From Apophysomyces variabilis (lineage: Eukaryota > Mucoromycota > Mucoromycetes > Mucorales > Mucoraceae), in the NCBI GenBank assembly GCA_002749535.1, contig MZZL01000055.1, positions 130,453 through 194,452 of the forward strand: a stretch of DNA of 64,000 bases, given 5' to 3'. A program made the position numbers and the translations under genes. Position 1 is the stretch's first letter. Each line of letters begins with the position of its first letter. Positions 12,438 through 24,731 of the stretch are shown here, piece by piece. Under the pieces are notes generated by a model. It made no database searches. It was given only the letters and a program-made list of their open reading frames with translations, and had not been told where the DNA came from.

Positions 12438-12940
12438 ATACTAGATTTTAAAATATAAAGTCTTAAAATATGCTTTGTGGTTAAATTGCTATATTGGAAG
12501 AAGTGGAAAAAGAAGCATGTTTGCCATTTTGGTACGGGCCCTCTCTTATCAAAACTTCTCAGAAATATAACAGGACGTGACATGTCTAGGAAGAGGACAT
12601 GAAAGTTGCATCACGCTTTGTTGTATATCCGACATGATTATATTGGTATTCAGCAATTGCAATGTCATGCTTGCGCGCTTTACTACCTTATGCGGTGGGT
12701 TTTTGAGCGCTGGATATATTATTTGTTCTTGTTTTTAGTGCCTGAAGGCAACTTATAAAGGTTTGGGCATTGCTCACGTTTTCTGAGCTATTGGGTACTG
12801 TAAGAGGATAGCGAACGATACTAAATTCCTTTGGCCAGCGATAATGACTTTTTCATTCATTGCGAAATTACTTTTCGGAAAAACTGTACAATGTATGATA
12901 ATGATACAAAATGAAACAATGAGAAATAAAAGACTTGAAT
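12438..12940. other. intergenic between convergent genes
   Basis: The 3' flanks of the UNC-45 and UTP14 genes. A+T-rich, with AATAAA-like signals near 12460 (plus) and around 12920 (minus side). Nothing else seen. Confidence 0.5.
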
Positions 12941-15900
12941 CTATCTAAATGGCGCCGAAAGAGGGTCAATGACAGTACCGAGCTTGGTCATAACTCTAGG
13001 CTTAGTCATCTTCTGGAACGTTTCTCGGGTATTCCATTCGCGTCCTACAGGAGCACGAAGAGAACGTTCATACTGCTCCATATTCTGGAATGGGAACGGT
13101 ACTTGGGTGACTTGGTATTTCTCCATCTAGAACCAGAAAATAGAATAATTAGCAGACTGAACAGAGCATCTATCAATGCATTTACCTTCTTATTCTTCTT
13201 CTCGTTGATGATCACCTTGGCTAATTTGGCATCCTTTCGGTTTTCTGGAGCAATGCCCTTGACGACCTTGATAAGGGCCTTGTTCTTCTTCTTTTTGATA
13301 CCTTTGCCTCCCCAAGAGCCCCAACCAGGTAAGTTCATGTCTTCTATCTTGTCACCATCTTCTTCTATAACGGCAGCTTTTTCATCCTCAAATTCCTGTA
13401 CAACATCGTCGTTCGCAAACACACGCGCGGCAAGTTCATGCTGCGTGAATGCCAATTGATTAGACGAATGAACCATATCTGTGTCACGGAAGCCGCTATC
13501 GTCTTCATCCTCGCTGGCATCCGATGCCTCAGCAGTGGCAGGTTGTACCTGCACACTCTTGGCTGCTGTCTGCTTTTTATTTTCTTTGGCGTTTGCCGGT
13601 TTTGGCTTGTTTTTGATAGTTAAGGCATTAGTAAGATCAAGTTCCACATCGTCATCATCGTCTTGAGCTGCCGCTTCTTTTGTCTTCTTCATTCTTTCGA
13701 TGTTCTGCTCTGATTTGCTCGCAGATTTTCCTGCAACGACAACATTTGCTTTGGTTGCCTTCTTCGATAGACGAGATGTCTCGTTTTGATGCCAGATATT
13801 CACGCTGCTCGTATCATCCAAGTCAGCCAGAGGACTCGCTTTGGAAGGCTGCAGATCAATAAATCCAGATGTGCGAGTAGTATGCGCAGCAGAATGCTCG
13901 ACTTTCTTGATCTGGCCTGCATCATTTAAAGCCACTTCTGCCTTTGATACTTTAACCTCAGATGTCTTCTTCTTCTCATTCTATGAATATTTCTGCACGT
14001 TAGTCAATGCTTGCATGAACGCGCCGCTACATTTACCTTTTTGGAGCCAAATGCCATACGACCGGGATTATTTTCCACGACCATGTAACTTGCATCTGTC
14101 TGTTCTACCGCATCCTTGGATTCATCATCTTTATCAAGCCATTCTTGCTCAAAATCTTCCAACATCGCCTTAGTTGCCGCCATGTTTCGTTTCTCGGCAT
14201 CTTGCATAAACTTCATCTGGAAAAGTCCCTTCTTTGGCTGGGTATCATTATCCATGTCCTCCTTTAATTTGGCCAGCTCATTGGTGATCTCATCTTTTTC
14301 ACTAGTGTATTGATCGTTATCATCGCTCTCATCATTCGAATCGTCGTCTGAATCCATGCCATGCACTTTTCTGCGTAGCTCTTCTCCCCTTCTCAGCTGC
14401 TCCATAATGGCTTCCCGCGTGCCTTCATCGTGCTGTCCGCGAGCTAATGCCCGCTTGGCCCAGTTGCTGGTATTTTTGTGCTTCAAGGACATTCGTTCCT
14501 CTGCCCTCTGCATAGCAGCATTAACTTGCTCTTCACGAGACAGCTCATGATCGATTTCTTCGATTTGTTTGGCTTGCAACTGCAATTTCTCTTTCTCCTT
14601 TCGCTGAAGTTTACGGTAACTCTTACTTTTAATCTTTTTCAGACGTTTAGCCTTGATCTCGTGGCGAAACATTAATTCGCGCATAAGTCGCAGCTCGTTC
14701 CGGCGCTCTTCAATTTCTTCCACCGACAATTTGTTCAACTTCAATGCTTCAAATGCCTCCAGCTCTTCGTCTTTCATGCCGGCCTGATTGAGGGCTTCCT
14801 CAATCTCTTTCTCGAGATTAGTCTCTGCTTTAAATTTACTGGCTAACGCCGCGCTAGTTGTTGTTTCATGCTTCTCGGGTGCTTGCATAGGGAATGACAA
14901 GTGGTCAGCCTACCGTAGTTATGTTAAACTCGCTTTGTCTATCTTAATTTCACTTACCTCTCGGTTCTCTTTAACAGTTTGTTGCCAGCGACTAATTTCT
15001 TTATTAGCCTCCTTATAGGCCGCTTGACGTTCCACTCGATCTTGAATACGCTTTGGCAACGGAGCATCCAATGGAGCCTTGACTGCAGTTTTTCCTTTAC
15101 CATCCAATTCCAGAAGACTTTGTCGCAGCGTGCGGAACGATGATTCGTTGCCAAATGTATCCATCATGTCGTTCATATCAAGCTTCTTCTTGGCATTAGC
15201 AGAAGATCCAGATCGGGCCAGCAGATTGAATTCATTTTCTTCATATGCCTCCGTTTGCTCTTCTTGAAACTTTTGTCTCTTGCTGGCAGCTTCTTCTTCG
15301 TTGTTCTTGCGCTTCTTTGTTTCTAAAGCGTCAATGAATGACACGATTTTCTTGTCCTTGTCATCCATGTCTTCATCTTCGTCCTCATCCAGTTCTTCGT
15401 CTTCGTCTTCTTCGTCGTTTTCCTCACTATCACCAAATCCAACGGTCTCATCCTCTTGGTCATTCTCTGGTAAAAGCTTTCTAAACGTTTGTTTTTGAGA
15501 GTCGTCACCATCTCCAAGCATTGCTGAAAGATCTACGAAATCTTCGCCATCCATGTCTTCGTCTTCCGATTCCTCCTCATTACTGTTCTCGTTCATATCT
15601 ACTTCTTGTTCCTCCTGCTCTTCATCGTCCGAGCTTTTCATTTTCTTTTTCAGTTTCTTTTTCTCGGAAGCCTAGATAGCATTCAGCTGTGAGATAAACG
15701 GTAAATGCCTTATATTTTACCTTTGTCGACCCGAGAAACTTAAAGTTTTCGAACCGATCGTCATCGGATTCGTCAAAAGCTTCGTCGGAGTCGATCTCTT
15801 CGTCGTCCTCGCCCTTGATCTCGCCTACTTCGTACTCATAGTTGTCCACCTCGTCCATGGCATGTCCCTTTCTTGACAATTGTTGTTCATCGTCGGCTTC

Positions 15901-16017
15901 AAAGACGTCGGTAATGTCTCTTTCTTTAAACGAATTGGCCTTGAATTTTCCCTTTCCTTTATTTTTGGGCGAACGTTCGTTAACGGAACCTTTCTTCCCT
16001 TTACGTTGCGGAGCCAT
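12941..16017 (-). CDS. UTP14: U3 snoRNP protein UTP14
   Basis: The model has exons 16017-15721, 15671-14958, 14909-14037, 13980-13186 and 13126-12941, giving 954 residues. All four introns have GTAA donors. UTP14 is a subunit of the small-subunit processome in the nucleolus and activates the helicase Dhr1 in 18S rRNA maturation. Landmarks: very acidic N-terminal third (runs of D/E), LASKFKAETNLEKEIEEAL, the basic AKRLKKIKSKSYRKLQRKEK motif typical of the family, then GWGSWGGKGIKKKK and the conserved end PFPFQNMEQYERSLRAPVGR followed by EWNTRETFQKMTKPRVMTK and GTVIDPL. The start at 16017 is preferred over an upstream in-frame ATG at 16074 because it opens with the basic nucleolar-type MAPQRKGKKG. 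It shares a 489-bp divergent intergenic region with the phospholipase gene. Confidence 0.95.
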
Positions 16018-16506
16018 GGCGCAGGGAACTACGTCTTTTTCCTTTTTTTTTTTTTCATACAGGAAAAAATCCATTCAGGATCCGTGACAGGATAATTCAC
16101 TGTCACGGCCGACCAAAAAGGCAACTTTTTGATATTCGTCTGCAAAGCAGACAGCTCGGTATCGGTGCCATGTACCAATTGTTACTATCCAGCTGGAATG
16201 GGTACTTAAATAGTTCAGAGAAAACTCTATGCCTTCCCGTCTATACTAAATAATCGGGATGAATCAATTAACGTAATGAGAGGCTAAGAGAAACCTCCAT
16301 TCGCTTACTATTTTTAAATAAAGTATTCAAACATTTGCATATATCCGCGTCTGGTATAGGTTGAAGTCGGAAGATGCTGTAAAAGAAGTGTCTCAGACTT
16401 GTATTCTTTCTCAAGTTTCAGCTAGCTGACCATCAAAATCCCCATTATAAAGAAGTGGCATTTCTCCGACGGGCTTTTTTGTTGCATTTCCTATCTGCTG
16501 AGTGTC
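16018..16506. other. divergent intergenic region of UTP14 and cPLA2 genes
   Basis: 489 bp between two start codons on opposite strands. It should hold both promoters. A perfect inverted repeat CTGTCACGG-like segment (around 16086-16105, with TGACAG and CTGTCA arms) lies near the UTP14 side. No clear TATA box. Confidence 0.5.
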
Positions 16507-18885
16507 ATGCCGATAGGTGCGAAGATAACACGCACTCATATGCTTGCTGCAGCTGTGGCTGTGGCTGCTATTGGGGGATATGTCTATCATCAACAAAAAC
16601 ATAAGCGCATCTACAATAACCGGCACATTCCCACTAGGACAAATAATCACAACAGCTCTCATGCTACCAACATCCCAGTCAGACGACGTCCAAGTACAGA
16701 CGACTTTATCACTACTATTTTCTCATCTCAATTGACACTCCCAAAACCGGCGCTGGAGCTGCCTGAACTGCCCGAACTTCCGTCGATCGAAGAGATGAAT
16801 GAAACCATGGCACGCTTGTACCCGTCCTTCGTTGCACAATTCGACACCATTCGAGAGAGTTACTCACATTTTTGGGAATATCTCACAATGGAAGAATTCC
16901 GCAAGATAGTAGAGCAAGTGCAAACAGAGGCCAAAGATTCATCATTGTATCCTGAAGTTGACCAGGACGCCTTTGTACGGTAAGTTAAGGAAGAGGTCCG
17001 ATTCGAGGGCAAAATGTCTTAATCGATTAGAACAGCAAAGGTAAAGGCTTGTCTAAAGAGGAAAAGACGTTTCTTCAGTCACGAAAACGTTTCCAAAGGG
17101 TTAAGTTTGCTGAATTCATTGGTGTCGATCCGAACCTGGTCCATGAAGAAGACATACCCATGGTGGGTATCGCATCCAGCGGTGGTGGCTATCGTGCCAT
17201 GATTGGGAGCTCCGGTTATCTGAAAGCAATGAAAGAGACCGGCGTCTTGGACTGTGTCACCTATCTCGCAGGCAAGAAGAAGAGCATGATAGTTCAGAGC
17301 CCGAAGTTACCATTCATCTTGTTTTAGGAGTGTCTGGATCGACATGGACCATGGTACAATATTATAGTCTTCTGACACAACTGTCCTTTGATGTCCTATC
17401 AGATCACCTTAAGGACCACGTCCACACACATATAGCTAATGTGTCCAACTTCCTTACCATCCTAAATGCATCATCACACAATACCAAAATTTTGTTGCAA
17501 GGTGTTATCCAACGTTATTTCCAACAAAATGGCAGTCTCAATCTGGTTGATATCTTTGGTGTACTGCTAGGTGGGGCGCTTCTTACTAGTTCTGAAAGTT
17601 CAATGCGGAAAGAAGGTACAAGTACAAAAGAGACAGCGGCTAAACCTAGGCTTCTCGAGTCCTCCGAGTTGAAGCTGTCTAACCAACGGAACTATATTGA
17701 GGATGGTTCCCAGCCAATGCCGATTTACTGCGTTGTACAGCATGAAATCGAGGATAAAGATGATAACGGAATAGAGAAAAAGGACGTATACAGGTGGTTC
17801 GAGTTCACACCCTACGATATGGGTAGTGAAGAAATTGAAGGTGATATTGCACAAACATGTAAACGATTTATTGACGTTTGAGGAATGTAAAGCGTGGATA
17901 CCGATCTGGGCATTTGGAAGAGAATTTGAAGCAGGGAAAAATGCCGAAAGATTACCCGAACAATCTATTGGTATTTTGATGGGGTAATACGAATTATCTT
18001 GGATCAATGATGTAATGGACCATTGCATTAATTGTCTTTGTCAGTATGTTCGGTTCTGCCTTTGCCGCTAGTCTGGCGCATTTTTACCAAGAAATCCGGG
18101 CTTTTCTACCCGCTGCAGCGCTTACAAAGATGGATGAAACGCTCATGAAATACAGACAGTCAATGTCGACGATCCATCCCATCTCGCCTGCTTGCTATCC
18201 CAATCCGTTCTACAAAATGCAGCACCAAGAAGATAGCCGCTTGGGAAAACTCACGGAATCAAAGGATCTGTGTCTTATGGATGCAGGGATGGATAATAAT
18301 ATCCCATTTTATCCTTTACTACGTCATGGACGAGACGTGGACGTGATTATTGCAATCGATCTTAGTGCGGATATTCAGACTGCCCCTCATTTTGAACGAG
18401 CAGAAGGGTATGCAAAACAAAGAGGCATCCATGGATGGCCAGTAGGCGCAGGGTGGCCGAAAAGTGATATGGATGAACGTACTGATCCAGAATCGGAAGA
18501 TTCACATAATGGAACGAAGCGGATGTCTGAGAAGACAAAGGAAGCTAAAGAAAAGCCATACCCACTAGGCCCTTGCAATGTCTTTACTTCCAGCACAACA
18601 GAGACAACAGCAACTGGGTCAGGAAAAGAAAGAGAGACAACTTATCCTAAAAGGATTAACCCCATCACTATTATCTATTTTCCTTTGATCGGCAATGACA
18701 GGTATGACCCTGATTTTGATCCCCAGACAGCCGAGTTTTGCAGTACGTGGAATTTCGTGTACACTGCCGATCAAGTAAGCAAGCTATCCGGCTTGGCTGA
18801 AAGAAACATGAGAGACCATGTTGACCAGATCAAGAGTGTATTAAGAACTGTTTGGGAACGGAAGCGAAGACATAGAAAACAATAA
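16507..18885 (+). CDS. cytosolic phospholipase A2 / lysophospholipase family lipase
   Basis: The model has exons 16507-16979, 17036-17271, 17328-17840, 17893-17983 and 18045-18885, giving 717 residues. An N-terminal membrane segment (about residues 10-27, AAAVAVAAIGGYVY) precedes the catalytic domain. The oxyanion-hole motif SSGGGYRAM is at about 205-213, the nucleophile in GVSGST (Ser239) and the second dyad residue in MDAGMDNN (Asp517). This is the Ser-Asp dyad of the cPLA2/fungal phospholipase B catalytic domain, which hydrolyses acyl esters of phospholipids. The catalytic serine codon lies directly after intron 2, which has a GC donor (G|GCAAGA...TTTTAG). Without that splice the frame stops and the GVSGST motif is lost. 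The membrane anchor suggests action at an internal membrane. Confidence 0.9.
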
Positions 18886-18915
18886 TTCCATTTAATTCAA
18901 TGAAAAAAGAACTGG

Positions 18916-19311
18916 CTATGGCCTGTTTTCCAACTTGTGTAAGCGTTCCACTTGCTCTGGTGTGCCTTTGTTCTCTATCTGTCGAATAATGTTTGGGTAC
19001 AAATCCCAAGGCGCTTGTCGTGAGTCTGTCTTGCCTACTGCCGGAGCAGGTTCCTTTATTGTTGGCCCGCTAAGCTCGCTGCGATTGCATTCACACCGCC
19101 TGACTCCATTGATAGCCTCTCGATAAAGAGATGGATGTGTCAGTATGTTTTCTGTTGTTGGTTGCTTGTTAGACGCCATATAGTGGGAAGCTGTGGTAAA
19201 AGAGAGCAGAACCAAAAGAAAGTCGAGACAATGCTGATTACTGTGACGGTTTGTTTCATTTCTCGCATGGATGTACGAGCTTCCGAGGAAGTGCCCGATT
19301 CCATTCGGCAT
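18916..19311 (-). CDS. small hypothetical protein
   Basis: The model has exons 19311-19242 and 19190-18916, giving 114 residues. The intron is 51 nt with a strong donor (GTAATC) and pyrimidine-rich end (CCACAG). The product starts MPNGIGHFLGSSYIHARNET and ends in a conserved-looking PWDLYPNIIRQIENKGTPEQ block followed by VERLHKLENRP. No family was recognised. It ends 30 bp from the convergent phospholipase gene. An alternative frame over the intron encodes a short hydrophobic stretch, so the exact N-terminus is unsure. Confidence 0.45.
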   Translation of the reverse strand: MPNGIGHFLGSSYIHARNETNRHSNQHCLDFLLVLLSFTTASHYMASNKQPTTENILTHPSLYREAINGVRRCECNRSELSGPTIKEPAPAVGKTDSRQAPWDLYPNIIRQIENKGTPEQVERLHKLENRP

Positions 19312-20153
19312 TGGCAATACAGTGCGACAGAGTTCTTTTTATCTTGGTCCTGCAGCTTATTAACATCAATAAATCGATTGCGAGAAGGTCCACTTCTGTC
19401 TAAAGTGTTCAAAACTAGTGAAAGACTGGTCCTTAACTCTGTGTGTGTATAGGGTAAGGAAAATATATACTGCCTGTTACTGACACACTACCGACCGTAA
19501 GAGCTACGATAAGCATATTTAAAACATTACCATAACTTGCAGCTTCTGACAAGAGTTTTACAAGTTGGTTAGCAGGACCAGTATGCCTTGCCTGAATATG
19601 TATTTAGCGCCGATTAAGTAATGCAATATGTATGGGTGACAATGCATATCGCTTGTAATATAGCTTAATCTCGGCGAAATCAAAGATCAATCTCAAATCC
19701 TAAGCTATCGGTCCATGTGAAGAAATTATACTATTTACATTTGTCCGCTTTTACAGTTCTGTAATCACGTATTTATCACATAAAAAGAAACGCTACTGTA
19801 ATAGTGTATACTCACCATGGCGGATAGGCTGCTGTGCCTCACAATAGGGTATGCGATAAAATTCAGTGTCCCAATTCCTTTACTAATTCTACAACAGAAA
19901 GGCGCCTTCTCTTCCTGCGATGCAGCTGGCCAAGGTACGGCGTAGGTCCCCGTCCCCAGGGGAATACCCTCCGCGGCTAAGTAACTACGATCTTTTGTTG
20001 TTGTGGATGTCTTTCTTTAGTAATGCAATCCTGGTCTCCTCTTGAACGCAAGGTTTTATTTAAAGTGGGTTCAAGATTCCTCGATAAACAGTAATATATA
20101 TTGGATTTTGTTGGCTTCTTTCGTGTCTGTGCTTGTTTCTCTCCGCATCCCTA
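19312..20153. other. intergenic, no gene recognised
   Basis: Upstream of the small hypothetical gene and downstream of the RING gene. Only short frames. A minus-strand coding-like frame just upstream (19412-19312) may be 5' leader or an extra exon of the small gene. Confidence 0.4.
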
Positions 20154-20909
20154 TCATCCATACATCATATTTCGTGCCTCTTCCTCTTCTTCTTCCTTTG
20201 CTTGCTGTTCGGATTCCACAGTTCTTCTGCAAAGCGGACATGTATGATGCAACTCCAGCCATGGAACCAGACAATCACGATCGAAGTAATGACCACTAAA
20301 TATTTCTGAGTTAAGCAAATCGTCCGCTTCCCATAAAACGCTTACCATGGCATGCTAGTCACCCGGCCAGCACTGCTTCTTAGGTTATCTTTACAGATAA
20401 TACAAGTCTCATCTCTACCGAGCCAAATAATCGATGAGCATTTTCTTCTTATCCCAATGACGCCGATATTTACTCATCTAATTCGCTTGGTCGGATGTCA
20501 GGCAAAAGGCGGATAAATCGTTGTGAAGCAGGTGGTGGACCCTTAGCATTACTCTGCGATTCCTCAAGCAACTGTGACACTAAGTTATCTAGGAACTGTT
20601 CCTGATCATGATCTCCTCCTTGCTGCATTTGTTCTCGGAATCGATTGAATAAGCTGTTCTATCTCTCATGAGCATGTTCTGATTCTCTGGTGTTTCTATC
20701 CTTCTTACTTTGCTGTATGTAGCAATTGGTCTGTTTGGGGTGCTGGACGTGACACCCCAGCAAGGCTATGCGGCGTCATGAAATCGTCTAAATCAACATC
20801 ATATCGACTGCTTTGTCTAGGCTGTGTTGTTGCAATATTCAATTCGTCTGCAATGTACTATGTGAGTGATTTATAGAAGCATGGATTGCGTACCAAAATA
20901 GCTAGCCAT
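20154..20909 (-). CDS. RNF126/RNF115-type RING E3 ubiquitin ligase
   Basis: The model has exons 20909-20894, 20847-20709, 20653-20474, 20414-20346 and 20295-20154, giving 181 residues. The frame closes across four short introns with GTAC/GTAAG-type donors. Order of features: acidic N-terminus, the block FLDNLVSQLLEESQSN, PPPASQRFIRLLPDIR (the region that precedes the RING in this family), then the RING: CIIC, CGHYFDRDC, TCPLC. A Glu-rich tail follows. Such enzymes pass ubiquitin from an E2 to substrates. Two oddities: the usual N-terminal zinc ribbon of RNF126 is absent, and the second histidine of the RING-H2 core (as in HxFH) is aspartate here (HYFD). Aspartate can bind zinc, so activity may remain. 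An E2 gene of UBE2E type lies at 55.5 kb but the two are not linked. Confidence 0.85.
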
Positions 20910-21164
20910 GGTTTTAGATCACTTTAGCGATGACGAAGATCGATGGCCACGTAATGTATCTGGACTCACTCGTATTTTAAAAGAATTAATCCATGACGTT
21001 GCCCTTTGTGCTCAGCACGTGCGGCCAAACTGAGGACTATGCAAAAAAGGGACAGAAAAATGCAATAGTAACCGAGAAATCACAAGAGCAAAGGATAGAA
21101 ACGCCAAAAGTGAGAATTATGCGTATAAAAGTGTTTTATAAAAGGAGATATGGAGGCCATTTTT

Positions 21165-21564
21165 TTACATGATAACGATGACCACCATACCCCATTGAGC
21201 CGGGCTTTTCCTTTTGTTTTTGCAGCTGGCCTTTAAGAGCATCTGTTGCCGGAAGCCTTGAACAAAACTCTGCAGAACTGGCGAACGCATTGGTCCGATT
21301 GTATGTTTAATGAAATGGATGGTATCGGTTGATAGTGTTTTGAAGCGTATTACACGCTTCGTTTGCGGTATAGGCTGCCAATCGAAGCTACTAGGTCTGA
21401 TGCCTGCAGAAATGCCAGATTGTTTGTAAAAGATCACCGTGTATATCTGTGAGCGCTTTGTGCCAAAGGGAACTTTTACCACGGAGAATATCAGACTGAC
21501 CAGGTGAAATTGTTTCTTTGCAGCTCTACTTTCTGAGAAACCTTGGATATCCTACATTGCTAAT
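21165..21564 (-). CDS. hypothetical protein, 5' end unresolved
   Basis: One minus-strand frame is open from just after a stop at about 21562 and ends at 21165, with coding-like composition (VKVPFGTKRSQIYTVIFYKQ, then GPMRSPVLQSFVQGFRQQM). The open frame begins after an AG at about 21560, so an upstream exon is likely. A candidate first exon begins MPKKKKHQSVVSLMEG near 21675, but no splice joins the two in frame cleanly. No family recognised. It could be a decayed gene. Confidence 0.3.
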
Positions 21565-21699
21565 GTTTCATCAAGATTATTCAAGCTAAAACGTTTATAT
21601 CGCTTTTTTTTTGTCTGTACTCATCCCTTCCATGAGACTGACGACAGACTGGTGCTTTTTCTTCTTTGGCATCTTTGGAACACAGTGCCATGCTGACAA

Positions 21700-23229
21700 A
21701 AAGAGTGTCTGTCTATGTGATGGTGCTTATCAACAGAATTAATCTCGGGAAACCCACTTTGTCTTTTATTGAATAAACTGTCTAGAGTTGAAGCCAAGGC
21801 GAGTCGATTAGAATGCAACCTTTCTACATCACTTAATTGTATCTCGGCAGACCATTAATATCATATTGTAATCATTTTCGTTCAATAAATGATGTAAACT
21901 TTGCTTCATTTTAATTTGCATGGTACATATCAAGTAAAGGGACTGGTTTATGTCCGTTTTTCTCTAATATGCGAATTAAGACAGAATCGGGCAAATCAGA
22001 ATGTATTTGTATAGGAGTGAAGAAAATTATTTGATGTCGACGTATCTTGGTACGACATTTGATGGAAGTAATAGTTAGAAGAGAAAGCCGAGTGTAAATT
22101 GGCAATATCACATAATCAACACTAGAATCATGTTATTCCAATCTAATCGTGTCCTTTTTGAATTAGTAAATTAGCATAGCTTTTCAATTTGGAGATTGTG
22201 TCTAACTTTTCCTTAGAAAGCCAAATTGATCAGTCTTTAGGTTAACGGCCATTCTGCCCTTTTTGTTCGTCAGAGATCCTTATCGTCAACCTGAAATCTT
22301 CTGATCAATCCCTTCCATTTTTTTTTCAATTAATTTGTCCTTCCAATATCCGTTGGCAATCCACCCATCATCCTCAGAACCTTCTGTAAAACGTCCCTTT
22401 TTCCGTTTCTTTTTCCTGCATATCCGACCCAACAGGATATCAAGTCGTATCATAGCGTAACTTCCCCTTATTGACATGGACGTAGCTTGCATACCATCCC
22501 TGAACAAACAGCCCAAGCTCCACTTTATTCTTTCTTAACTTGATTTGCTTAGGTTGCTTTGTTGGTTCGTTCCATCCAGAATAAAAGAAAGAAATAAAAG
22601 TCCTTATGAATGTCCTTAGGAGTCTTCACTATCACAACGTTACTAAAAGAACAATGGACTGGGTATACAATAGGCCCCGTGCCGAAATTTAACAGTTCCG
22701 TGTACATGCACAAACCTGCTGTACCATCAGCGTGATAATACGGGGACCTGCTACCACGTTTTTATCTGCACACAATTCCCGGCTACTGACGATCTCTGTT
22801 TGTTAAAAAGAGCAACCGTTATGCAGTAACTTGCTTCCAGTTGTTCGATCGATTTGCACGAGTCATCCATTTTCTTTCGGAGTCAAAGGAAACAGTTACC
22901 ATTGGTCAGCTATCGGATATCAAATGGATGAAGATGAGAAGTAATTGATACGCAATCGCCGTGCTTTCCACAAATGATCAAGCACAGATGCCGGAGAGAG
23001 GGGCTATATAATATCTGCCTGTTTATTTTGATGAGGTTGCTTTCTTTCCTTATCTACATAGACGTTGAAACCATGGTCCAAATTACTTTAGATCAAAAAT
23101 AAATGGGATGGCAAGTTTTTTAGACGCTAGACTTTTTCTGTGTAAGGTCGATTCAGCTAGCGTTCGGGTTCTTTCTTCTCGAATCATAAGCATTCTGCTT
23201 CCACCTACATTGCACCACTTACCTTATCT
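21700..23229. other. intergenic, 5' region of the glycosyltransferase gene
   Basis: Mostly unassigned. A minus-strand frame 22286-22516 (EDDGWIANGYWKDKL) looks mildly coding but has no recognised family. TATATAAT near 23004 may serve the glycosyltransferase gene, whose start is about 225 bp downstream. Confidence 0.4.
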
Positions 23230-24731
23230 ATGCTCTCTTTGCGCAAACGCCCAATAGCCGTTATTGCTTTGGCATCAAGTGCTTTATTGTTGACATTGCT
23301 ATATTTAATCAGCTTGCATTCTAATGTTGCGGTGAAACGTTACAAAGATGGAAGCTCTGAAAATCTAAAGCGTTTACCCCTTGCAGTTGAAAATACAGAG
23401 AATCTTGATGGCATCGTGCTGACAAAGAACCGATGGGAGCAATGTCTAGCTCGAGGGAATACGCCATCTTACTACCTTTCTATTGTAATCGTTACCCGTA
23501 TGGATGACTATGCCGAGTATGATGAAACACATGCAGAATGAAAGGGCTCACAGAGATCATCAGGAATCAGTATCTTCGATTCCAAAACTTCTTAGACAGT
23601 GCCTTTCTACTAGCAGAGAATACCAAAACACCAATAGAAATGCTGATTGTAGAATGGAATCCGCCTGAAAACAGACGAAGAGTGGTAGATGTCTTTGTAA
23701 GTAAAGCAGAACGAGCAAAGTGGGGGACACTGACGAACACCACCTGGCCACATCTAGAGATTTCGCCAGTCACCGTACTTGTCCTACAGGATCATCACTG
23801 TACCCAAAGCTATTCATGATGCACTTCCCAACCGTGGTAACTCACCACTCCATGAATTTGAGGGAAAAAATGTGGGTATACAATTTGCACGTGGAGAGTT
23901 TGTGGTCTGTACAAATCAAGGTAAAAAAAAAAGAAAGGGAAAGAGATGGATGTGTGCACGGTTGCGATATTCTCCTTCTAAGCAACGAGCGGCTGTAGAT
24001 GATATTTGGTCTCACAACTTCCATAATGCTGTCAAGTCACGCGCCTTCAGAAAAGACATGATCTACTTGCAACACCAAGATTCTCATAACATGTATGCGA
24101 TAACCAATGAAAGTCAAGCGAAAAGGAAAAGTATTTGTTGACATGCTCCACAGCCACGAGAACTTTCCCCCGTCCATTGTTGATCTGCCTCCGTTTGCAG
24201 ATGATGAGACGCTGTACGAAGCATGCAAACTAAACGAACACAATCGGGATAACTTTGAAGTCCCCGAACCCACTAAAGTGACTACACAGAATATCTTGCA
24301 TATAGCTGACCAAGCTGGTGACTTTACCATGGCGCACCGGGACACTTGGAAGCAGGTTAGAGGTTACCGGGAGACAGGAGGTGTTGCTTGGTAAGTTTTT
24401 CCCGCTTAAGAATATGCTAGCTCAGCCCATGGCAAATTTGTTTGTTTTCTTTTTTTCTAGGATGGACATTGAATTTATCTGTACCGCGGCCTGGACTTTT
24501 GACATTCCTGTGGTGTATAATGAACAAGGTTTTACTTGTCACCAACATCATAGCAATGTTTGGGAGAAGACACCTGAGCGTCATACGGACAACAAACATA
24601 TCGACATGGGAGAGATCATGAGAAAAGAAAAAGTATATCTAAATACGGAGGGTCAGTGGGGATTGCAGCATATAGATATTCGGAAACTTCAGTTAGAGTG
24701 TATGGAATTCAAAGGAGGACTTTATTTGTAA
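23230..24731 (+). CDS. type II membrane glycosyltransferase-like protein
   Basis: The model has exons 23230-23516, 23564-23696, 23758-23920, 23999-24092, 24154-24390 and 24461-24731, giving 394 residues. All introns are GT-AG. A signal-anchor helix (about residues 10-30, AVIALASSALLLTLLYLISL) follows a short basic cytoplasmic tail. The lumenal domain has LSIVIVTRMDDYAENQYLRF, IEMLIVEWNPP, YRIITVP and VVCTNQDDIWS, the order and spacing of a GT-A fold; the DD of NQDDIW would be the metal-binding DxD equivalent. A late block MDIEFICTAAWTFDIPVVYN is separately conserved. Acceptor and donor are unknown. A Golgi role in protein or cell-wall glycosylation is inferred from topology. Confidence 0.75.
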
